Of a stretch of 7,707 bases of DNA, positions 1-5,346 are shown one piece after another. Position 1 is the stretch's first letter. Each line of letters begins with the position of its first letter. Position numbers and translations under genes: made by a program. Source of the stretch: UBA920 sp964424635 (lineage in GTDB: Bacteria; Patescibacteriota; Doudnabacteria; UBA920); NCBI GenBank assembly GCA_964424635.1, contig CAYRJC010000041.1:1-7707 (forward strand), given 5' to 3'. The notes below the pieces were generated by a model. The model was not told where the DNA came from. It did not search any database and saw nothing but the letters and a program-made list of their open reading frames with translations.

Positions 1-187
1 CGGTTTGAGCCCTGAAGATATCGCTGATAAAATTAATTTAGTAGTTAGTGACCAACCATTTTATCAATCTATGCAACTAAAAGGTGTGCAAAGAGCTGAG
101 TTGTTTTCTTGGCAGCGCGCTGCAGAGCAAACTTTACAACTGTATCATCAAGATAAATCAGTAGACTTTGTTCCTGAAATGGAATAA
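1..187 (+). CDS. Glycosyltransferase family 4 (group 1), C-terminal end only
   Basis: Only the last 61 residues are present; the frame is open through the left edge, with the first full codon at base 2, so the TTG at base 5 is not a true start. The tail contains LFSWQRAAEQTLQLY at about residues 34-48 of the visible part. A serine-tryptophan pair followed by a helix ending in a tyrosine is the usual C-terminal cross-over helix of GT-B group-1 (GT4) glycosyltransferases, which move a sugar from a nucleotide-sugar donor to a lipid or glycan acceptor. The donor-binding region and N-terminal half lie outside the window, so donor and acceptor cannot be told. It ends 12 bases before the MurG-like gene, which suggests one transcript and a role in cell-envelope glycan or glycolipid synthesis. 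The family call is fairly sure; the specific function is unknown. Confidence 0.7.
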   Translation, partial: GLSPEDIADKINLVVSDQPFYQSMQLKGVQRAELFSWQRAAEQTLQLYHQDKSVDFVPEME

Positions 188-199
188 ATAAAAAGTAAT

Positions 200-1342
200 A
201 TGTCATACCCAACAAATAAAAAAAATATTATTTTGGCAGGCGGTTCTACGGGTGGTCCAATTACGCCTTTACTTTCTATTATTAGACTGTGGCAGAAGCA
301 GGACACACGAATCACTCCAGTAATTTTTGATGTGAAAAATAGTTATGGCGAGGCTATTTCAAAAAAAGATAATATTGAATTTAAAAAAATTTATACTGGA
401 AAATTAAGACGTTATTGGACGATTAAAAATTTATTAACCCCATTTTTATTAATAATCGGTTTTTTTCAATCAGTTTATTATCTTAGAAAATTCCACCCTC
501 GTTTAGTAATAGGGGCAGGTGGCTTTGTTCAGTTGCCGGCTATGTATGCTGCATGGGTAATGAGAATTCCCAGGGTAATTCACCAGCAGGATGTGATGGT
601 AACTTTATCTAATAAGCTTTGTAGTCCGATTGCTAATTTGATTACTACTACCTTTGAGTTTTCTATACGGGATTTTTCTCAAGGAACCGGACTTGGTCCT
701 AAGTATATACAAGGAACTAAGGTTTATTGGACAGGTAACCCAAGTTTATATGAAGATCTTAGTATTAATAAAGATATTAGCCTACCTAAAGAAATTAAAT
801 TAAAATCTGATTTACCAGTTTTATTAGTAATGGGTGGAGCCAAAGGAGCCTCGCCATTAAATCAAATAATTTATTCAGCTTTACCCGAACTGACTAAAGT
901 AGTTCAAATAATTCATATAACTGGACCAGGGAAGAAAACTGAAAGAAATCAAGATAATTATTATGCTATTGAGCTTTCTAATAATATGGCGGCTTTATAT
1001 CAAACGGCAGATATTATTTTAGCTCGGGCCGGAATAAATACCCTTACAGAGTTGGCAGAGTTTTCAAAACCAAGTATAATTGTCCCAATGCCTAATACTC
1101 ATCAAGAGTTAAATGCAGAGCTTTTATTTAGAACTCAATCATCATTGGTTTTGGATCAAAAAGATTTGGATGCCGAGCTTATTATAAAGGCTATAAGAAA
1201 AATACTATTTGAATCAGATAGACAGAAACTTTACGCTGATAACATGCGAAAGTTATTTCCAAAGAATGCAACAAAAAATATTTTATCTTTGATAATGAAA
1301 TTATTAGATAAAAATAAAATAGGTTCTCAGCATAAAGTTTAA
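200..1342 (+). CDS. murG: MurG-family UDP-GlcNAc:lipid I glycosyltransferase (variant G-loop)
   Basis: MurG transfers GlcNAc from UDP-GlcNAc to lipid I on the inner face of the membrane, giving lipid II, the last cytoplasmic step of peptidoglycan precursor synthesis. The 380 residues fit a GT28/GT-B fold. There is an N-terminal glycine loop GGSTGGPITP (14-23), a second glycine loop GAGGFVQLP (105-113), then HQQD (128-131), the linker TGNP (178-181), a C-domain glycine loop GGAKGA (212-217), the donor site ARAGINTLTEL (275-285, E284 probably contacting ribose) and HQELNAELL (301-309). A hydrophobic stretch near 80-95 could dock on the membrane, as in known MurG. Two motifs differ from E. coli MurG: the histidine of GGTGGH is proline here (P20), and HEQN is HQQD. 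The start at 200 places the glycine loop about 13 residues in, as expected, but no good Shine-Dalgarno precedes it. Neighbouring mur genes support the role; another GT28 acceptor is possible. Confidence 0.85.
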   Translation: MSYPTNKKNIILAGGSTGGPITPLLSIIRLWQKQDTRITPVIFDVKNSYGEAISKKDNIEFKKIYTGKLRRYWTIKNLLTPFLLIIGFFQSVYYLRKFHPRLVIGAGGFVQLPAMYAAWVMRIPRVIHQQDVMVTLSNKLCSPIANLITTTFEFSIRDFSQGTGLGPKYIQGTKVYWTGNPSLYEDLSINKDISLPKEIKLKSDLPVLLVMGGAKGASPLNQIIYSALPELTKVVQIIHITGPGKKTERNQDNYYAIELSNNMAALYQTADIILARAGINTLTELAEFSKPSIIVPMPNTHQELNAELLFRTQSSLVLDQKDLDAELIIKAIRKILFESDRQKLYADNMRKLFPKNATKNILSLIMKLLDKNKIGSQHKV

Positions 1343-1351
1343 TTTAAGAAG

Positions 1352-2410
1352 ATGAATTATGAAAATTCAAAAATTAAAGTTGGTTTAGCTTTCAGCGGGG
1401 CTTCTTCTCGTTCAGTATTTTATATTGGCTTTTTGGAAGTGCTTGAAGAAAATGGCTTTCCAATTGATCATATTGCAGCTTTATCTGGTGCAACTATTGT
1501 GGCAGCAAGTTATGCATCAGGAACCTTACCTAAACTTAAAGATATAGCTATTAAGCTTAACAAGGAAGTTATTTTAAGTTTGATTCAACGAAGTCGAGGT
1601 AAGGGTGGCTTGTACCATTTAGGAAAAGTAGAGGAATTACTAAGAACTTATACAAAGAATTATAACTTTGAAGATGTTAATCCTCGCTTAGGATTTGTCG
1701 CTACCGATATTATAGAAGGAAAGGAAGTGGTTTTGCAGGTTGGAGATTTGGCAAAGGCAATATGTGCTTCTTGTACTTTACCAGTTGTTTTTGAACCTCA
1801 GCCATGGGGTAATAAAGTATTAGTTGATGGTGGGATAATTAATATCGTACCTGGTAATGTTTCTCGTCAGGCGGGGATGGATTTAGTAATCGGTATAGAT
1901 CTTCGCGCGACAAGACATATATTTAGTGCGTGGCAAATTTATACTCGCCGTGCGGTCAATAAAATTAAAACTATAATATGGCCTCAATTTGTAGATAGGT
2001 ATTGGCAAAAATTCTTAGATCATTTTCGGTTGTCAGAGTTTTGGCAAAATAACTTTTATCTGGGACAATCTGGTCATAAATTAAAGGATCCAAATTTATT
2101 TACTGTTATCGGCAGATCTTTGGATATTGCTATTGCTGCTCAACAAAATCAACCAATCAATAATAACTACGAATGTGATTTATTAATAGTTCCTGAATTA
2201 TCAATACCGTTTTGGAAGCGCAATTTATTTTTAAGATTTACTCATGTTGATAATACAAAGGATTATTATAACTCAGGTAGGCAAGCAGCAGAAGAATATT
2301 TGCCAAAAATGTGGCAGTTATTAAAAAACAAGCAAGATCAGGTAAAAGAAGTAGAGAAAACTAAGACCAAAATTTTAGAAGATTTATTGCTTAAAAATAA
2401 TTCCAAATAA
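1352..2410 (+). CDS. Patatin-like phospholipase (RssA-type) with altered active-site motifs
   Basis: Patatin-like proteins are serine acyl hydrolases that use a Ser-Asp dyad to cleave fatty acyl esters of membrane lipids. This 352-residue protein begins with the family's first strand and oxyanion region (GLAFSGASSRS, 11-21). The nucleophile elbow ALSGA (43-47) has S45 in the catalytic position, and LVDGG (157-161) supplies the Asp, D159. PVVFEP (144-149) and MDLVIGIDL (176-184) also match the family. The usual GGGxRG reads G-A-S-S-R-S, and GxSxG has lost both flanking glycines, so activity is uncertain. About 170 residues follow the DGG motif, rich in Trp and aromatics, with a charged Lys/Glu tail (about 325-345). 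There is no signal peptide or clear membrane segment, so it is probably cytoplasmic or membrane-peripheral. It sits 9 bases after murG and 1 base before the Mur ligase. AAGAAG directly abuts the ATG, too close to be a normal ribosome site. The lipid substrate is unknown. Confidence 0.85.
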   Translation: MNYENSKIKVGLAFSGASSRSVFYIGFLEVLEENGFPIDHIAALSGATIVAASYASGTLPKLKDIAIKLNKEVILSLIQRSRGKGGLYHLGKVEELLRTYTKNYNFEDVNPRLGFVATDIIEGKEVVLQVGDLAKAICASCTLPVVFEPQPWGNKVLVDGGIINIVPGNVSRQAGMDLVIGIDLRATRHIFSAWQIYTRRAVNKIKTIIWPQFVDRYWQKFLDHFRLSEFWQNNFYLGQSGHKLKDPNLFTVIGRSLDIAIAAQQNQPINNNYECDLLIVPELSIPFWKRNLFLRFTHVDNTKDYYNSGRQAAEEYLPKMWQLLKNKQDQVKEVEKTKTKILEDLLLKNNSK

Positions 2411-2411
2411 T

Positions 2412-3827
2412 ATGAACCTAACACTTCAATCGAAAATTTATTTCATTGGTATTGGCGGAATTGCAATGTCTGCTGCTGCTGGTATAGCTAAACAGATTGG
2501 TTATGTAGTAACAGGTAGTGATAGTAAAGCCTTATATGACCCTGCTAAATCAGTATTAGACGACTTAGATATTCCATACTTCGTAGGCTATTCTGCTCAA
2601 CAGATAAAAGATAGCCAGTCAGATATATTTGTAGCATCAAGTGGGGAAGATATGTCTAATCCCGAAATAGCTTACTTAAGAGAGCAAGAAATAGAAATTT
2701 ATTCTTTGAGTCAATTGCTTCGTCAATTCGCTCAAGAGCAACTTAGAATTGTAGTAACGGGTACACATGGTAAATCAACTACTACCGCCATGCTTGGTCA
2801 AACGCTAAGGGATATTGATGATAGTTCTTTTATGACTGGAGCAGTACTTCAGGAGCTTAATCGTAATTTTTATTTTGGAGATGGTCATTATTTTACTTTT
2901 GAAGGCGATGAGTATAAAGCTCTATACGATGACCCTACTCCAAAATTCCAACAGTACGATCCGGATGTTTTAATTTTGACAAACTTAGAACTAGATCATC
3001 CTGACATATTTTCTTCTATAGAGGAGATCCAAGCTGAATTTACAGAGCTAATTGATAAAATGCCTAGCGATGGATTAATTGTTTATAATGCAGACTCAAT
3101 TGAGCTGTCGAAAGTTGTTCACGGTAGTAATCTCGGTCAAATTAGCTATGCCTTAGATAACTCAGCTGATTATATTGCTACTGATATTAAAACTTTTTCT
3201 GATAAGACAGAGTTCACTGTGGTAAAAAATAATTCATCTCAAGGTGGTACCCAGCAATCAGAAAACTATTCTGTTAATGCTTTTGGTCGAATGAATGTTT
3301 ACAATGCTTTGGCAGTAATCAGCTTATTAAGAACGCTCGGTTTCACTCACTCTCAATTACAGAATGGCTTGGCTAATTATCGAGGGATAAAGCGCCGTTT
3401 TGAATATATTGGACAAATCAACAATGCAACAATTTTTGATGATTATGCTCATCACCCAACTGCTATCAAAGAGACACTAGCTACAGCTCGACTTAGATTT
3501 CCTGAGTCTAGAATTTGGGCTGTGTTTGAGCCTCACACATTCAGTAGGACTGAAGCTGTTTTACAAGATTTGGGAACGAGTTTTTCACAAGCCAATAAAG
3601 TTTTGTTAGCAGAAATTTACCCAGCTAGAGAAAAGAAGACTGATCAATCAATTTCTGGTCAAGACGTAGTAAGTGAAATTTCTAAAACTCATAATGATGT
3701 CAGGTTGGTATCAGACAAAAGTAATGCTTTAGATATACTTAAGGACGAGCTAAAACCTAATGATGTAGTAATTATCATGGCTGTCGGTAATTTTAACACT
3801 TTGGCTCATGATTTAATTAAAGTATAA
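2412..3827 (+). CDS. murC: Mur ligase: UDP-N-acetylmuramate--L-alanine ligase (MurC), with Mpl-like centre
   Basis: MurC joins L-alanine to UDP-MurNAc using ATP; the related Mpl joins a recycled peptide to the same acceptor. At 471 residues it has all three Mur-ligase domains. The N-terminal nucleotide-sugar fold starts FIGIGGIAMSA (11-21) with VTGSD (33-37). The ATPase domain has P-loop GTHGKSTTT (117-125), FEGDEY (163-168), NLELDHPDIF (191-200) and GRMNVYNALA (292-301). The C-terminal domain has KRRFE (327-331), DDYAHHPTAI (343-352), EPHTFSRT (373-380) and EIYPARE (401-407). The N-terminal GIGGIAMSA and the C-terminal PHTFSRT and YPARE are MurC-like. DEY followed by KF-x-x-Y and LxNLExDHxDIF resembles Mpl, although Bacillus-type MurC also has an EY motif here. 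With murB starting 2 bases downstream, MurC is the better name. No Shine-Dalgarno is visible; translation is probably coupled to the lipase gene, which ends 1 base upstream. Confidence 0.85.
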   Translation: MNLTLQSKIYFIGIGGIAMSAAAGIAKQIGYVVTGSDSKALYDPAKSVLDDLDIPYFVGYSAQQIKDSQSDIFVASSGEDMSNPEIAYLREQEIEIYSLSQLLRQFAQEQLRIVVTGTHGKSTTTAMLGQTLRDIDDSSFMTGAVLQELNRNFYFGDGHYFTFEGDEYKALYDDPTPKFQQYDPDVLILTNLELDHPDIFSSIEEIQAEFTELIDKMPSDGLIVYNADSIELSKVVHGSNLGQISYALDNSADYIATDIKTFSDKTEFTVVKNNSSQGGTQQSENYSVNAFGRMNVYNALAVISLLRTLGFTHSQLQNGLANYRGIKRRFEYIGQINNATIFDDYAHHPTAIKETLATARLRFPESRIWAVFEPHTFSRTEAVLQDLGTSFSQANKVLLAEIYPAREKKTDQSISGQDVVSEISKTHNDVRLVSDKSNALDILKDELKPNDVVIIMAVGNFNTLAHDLIKV

Positions 3828-3829
3828 TT

Positions 3830-4921
3830 ATGCAAATTTCTGAAAACGTAAATTTAGCACCTTATACTACTTTTTATATCGGCGGTCCAAGTCGATATTT
3901 AATTTTTGCGCAAGATAATGATGAAGTAATGAATGCGATTCAGTTTGCAAGAGAAAAACAATTGCCATATTTGATTTTTGGAGGCGGTAGTAACTTATTA
4001 ATTAGTGATGCTGGTTTTGATGGCGTAGCTATTAGAATTGAATCCGTTGGTATGGATTTGATTGAAGAAAATACAACTGAGTTAAAGTTAAAAGTTGCTA
4101 GTGGAGAGGTTTGGGATGACGTGGTTCGGTTTGCAGTGGAAGAAAATTGGTGGGGGATTGAAAACCTTTCTCATATTCCTGGTTTTACTGGTGCGATTTC
4201 TGTGCAAAATGTTGGGGCGTATGGACAAGAAGCTAGTCAGGTTGTGGATAGCGTAGAAGTTTACGATATTGAAAATAAGCAAGTAAAAAATTTATTTGCA
4301 AACGAATTAAACTTTGATTACCGATCTAGTATATTTAATTCAACGCATAAAAATAAATACGTAATTTTATCAACTACTTTTAAATTGTCCAAAATTCCAC
4401 AGCCTAATTTGACTTATGGTGATCTGACCAAGGAGTTTCCTGGTCACGAATTAAAACCGCCAGCAATTTTGGAAATTAGAAATGCTATTATCAAAATTAG
4501 AAATAAAAAGTTTCCTTTCCCTGACGTATCATCTAAAGGGAATAGCGGATCTTTTTTTAGAGGACCATTACTGAGTGATTCAGAGTTTGAAAACTTTAAA
4601 CAAAATATTATTTCAAACTTCCCATACATTGAAAATAAATTAAATTCAATGTCTGATAGATTAAAGGTTCCTCAGGGTTACAAAACCCCCGCAGCTCTTT
4701 TGATCGAATTATGTGAACTTAAAAATAAAACTGTAGGAGGGGCAAAAATTAATACTGAGCAGCCAGCAATCATTCTAAACTTTACTGGAGATGCATCAAG
4801 TAGTGAGGTTTTAGCTTTGTATAAATTAGTTAAAGATGAAGTGGCTCAAAAAACAGGTGTAATTTTGGGAATTGAGCCAGAATTAATAGGATTCACAAGC
4901 CAGCAGTTGGGAATGCTATAA
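3830..4921 (+). CDS. murB: UDP-N-acetylenolpyruvoylglucosamine reductase (MurB), type I
   Basis: MurB is an FAD enzyme that uses NADPH to reduce UDP-GlcNAc-enolpyruvate to UDP-MurNAc, the substrate of MurC. The 363 residues show the family in order: NLAPYTTFYIGGPSRY (8-23), the FAD-binding GGGSNLLISD (51-60), IPGFTGA (116-122), NVGAYG (127-132), YRSSIF (164-169), the catalytic-serine motif GNSGSFFRGP (237-246, S241), VGGAKI (302-307) and C-terminal GIEPELIGF (347-355), which holds the conserved acid. The YRSSIF element is the Tyr-loop mark of E. coli-like type I MurB rather than the shorter type II. All catalytic positions I can recognise are intact. The ATG follows the MurC stop by 2 bases with no recognisable Shine-Dalgarno, so translation is probably coupled. 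The murC-murB order is common in bacteria and supports both calls. Confidence 0.95.
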   Translation: MQISENVNLAPYTTFYIGGPSRYLIFAQDNDEVMNAIQFAREKQLPYLIFGGGSNLLISDAGFDGVAIRIESVGMDLIEENTTELKLKVASGEVWDDVVRFAVEENWWGIENLSHIPGFTGAISVQNVGAYGQEASQVVDSVEVYDIENKQVKNLFANELNFDYRSSIFNSTHKNKYVILSTTFKLSKIPQPNLTYGDLTKEFPGHELKPPAILEIRNAIIKIRNKKFPFPDVSSKGNSGSFFRGPLLSDSEFENFKQNIISNFPYIENKLNSMSDRLKVPQGYKTPAALLIELCELKNKTVGGAKINTEQPAIILNFTGDASSSEVLALYKLVKDEVAQKTGVILGIEPELIGFTSQQLGML

Positions 4922-4922
4922 T
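4892..4922 (+). promoter_or_regulatory. Candidate extended -10 promoter for hpf, inside the end of murB
   Basis: TGCTATAAT (4914-4922) is a perfect extended -10 element (TGn plus TATAAT) that overlaps the murB stop codon. TTCACA (4892-4897) matches five of six bases of the -35 consensus at a longish spacing of 19 bases. Transcription would start near 4929, just at the ribosome binding site of hpf, leaving a very short leader. It would let the hibernation factor be made without the mur operon. TATAAT is frequent by chance in DNA this AT-rich, so this is a candidate only. Confidence 0.42.
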
Positions 4923-4928
4923 TAATAC

Positions 4929-4937
4929 AGAAAGGAA
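4929..4937 (+). promoter_or_regulatory. Ribosome binding site of hpf
   Basis: AGAAAGGAA contains AAAGGA (4931-4936), which ends 8 bases before the ATG at 4945. It is the only well-placed Shine-Dalgarno sequence among the gene starts in this window and fixes the hpf start. Confidence 0.75.
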
Positions 4938-4944
4938 CCATAAT

Positions 4945-5277
4945 ATGAATATTAATATCAAAGCTACTAATACGACTCTTACGGGTGCAATTAGAGACAC
5001 TATTGAAGCAAAACTTTCTGTACTAGAGAAGTTCTTAAAGGAAGAAGATATAATTCATCTTGAATTAGCTGAAGATACTCATCACCAAAGCGGTCAGTTT
5101 TTTCGAGTAGATATTCAAATTAGTCCTCGTAACTATTATGCAGAGGCCAGGGCAAATGATTTTTACGAAGGAATTGACCTTGTGATCCCTAAGATAAAAC
5201 AACAACTTTCTAAAGATAAAGATAAGAACTTATCTTTGCGAAGAAAAATTGGACAATGGTTCAAAAGAGGGGAATAA
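4945..5277 (+). CDS. hpf: Ribosome hibernation-promoting factor, short HPF/RaiA family
   Basis: HPF/RaiA proteins bind the 30S subunit in the channel used by mRNA and tRNA and silence ribosomes when growth stops. This 110-residue protein has the single beta-alpha-beta-beta-beta-alpha domain. It starts with NINIKATNTTLTGAIRDTIE (2-21) and continues through AKLSVLEKFL (22-31). The segment THHQSGQFFRVDIQI (45-59) is followed by YYAEARANDFYEGID (64-78) and the basic end QQLSKDKDK (86-94). The extra C-terminal dimerisation domain of long HPF is absent, so it should act like the short form or RaiA. A short basic and aromatic tail (RRKIGQWFKRGE, 99-110) follows. It lies between murB and secA; hpf directly before secA is a conserved order in several bacteria, including B. 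subtilis. It has its own ribosome binding site and a possible promoter, and a terminator follows it. Which subtype (HPF or RaiA) cannot be decided. Confidence 0.9.
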   Translation: MNINIKATNTTLTGAIRDTIEAKLSVLEKFLKEEDIIHLELAEDTHHQSGQFFRVDIQISPRNYYAEARANDFYEGIDLVIPKIKQQLSKDKDKNLSLRRKIGQWFKRGE

Positions 5278-5289
5278 ATTACTATATTT

Positions 5290-5316
5290 AAAAGCTTGGC
5301 GAAAGCCAAGTTTTTC
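5290..5316 (+). terminator. Intrinsic terminator after hpf
   Basis: CTTGGC (5295-5300) and GCCAAG (5305-5310) form a perfect 6-bp stem closed by a stable GAAA tetraloop, followed directly by five T (5311-5315). A-U pairs between the upstream A run and the T run can extend the stem past a G-U wobble. It should end the transcript that comes through the mur genes and hpf, and so separate secA from that unit. Confidence 0.85.
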
Positions 5317-5324
5317 TATATAAT
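5296..5324 (+). promoter_or_regulatory. Probable secA promoter overlapping the terminator
   Basis: TATAAT (5319-5324) is a perfect -10 box. Exactly 17 bases upstream, TTGGCG (5296-5301) matches four of six bases of the -35 consensus. The -35 lies within the terminator stem and loop. It is in the only long intergenic gap, right after a terminator and ahead of a gene that needs a promoter, which raises confidence above a bare match. Transcription would start near 5331, about 16 bases before the secA ATG. Confidence 0.65.
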
Positions 5325-5340
5325 AAATAGGCTATTTATT
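5322..5340. repeat. Perfect 9-bp inverted repeat between the secA -10 and start codon (possible operator)
   Basis: AATAAATAG (5322-5330) and CTATTTATT (5332-5340) are exact reverse complements around a single central G. The dyad overlaps the last three bases of the -10 box, covers the expected transcription start, and ends 6 bases before the secA ATG. That is a classic position for a repressor site. It could also act only as a hairpin in read-through RNA, or be chance in AT-rich DNA. There is no regulator gene in the window to match it. Confidence 0.5.
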
Positions 5341-5346
5341 TATACT

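Noticed and set aside
5..187. Short complete gene starting with TTG at base 5
   Set aside because: The frame is open upstream to the window edge and the sequence matches a glycosyltransferase C-terminus, so it is a truncated gene and not a small protein.
2412..3827. Naming the Mur ligase as Mpl outright
   Set aside because: The N- and C-terminal motifs and the neighbouring murB favour MurC; the Mpl likeness is limited to the central segment and is reported as a finding instead.
3801..3828. Promoter-like TTGGCT, 16-base spacer, TATAAT ahead of murB
   Set aside because: The -10 overlaps the MurC stop and ends one base before the murB ATG, so transcription would start inside murB. It also shows how easily TATAAT arises here around TAA stop codons.
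4088..4282. 64-codon open frame on the minus strand inside murB
   Set aside because: It lies wholly opposite a well-conserved MurB coding region, has no family resemblance and no start signals; it is a shadow of the real gene.
4444..4629. 61-codon open frame on the minus strand inside murB
   Set aside because: It is opposite the catalytic-serine region of MurB, and its sequence is explained by the MurB codons on the other strand.
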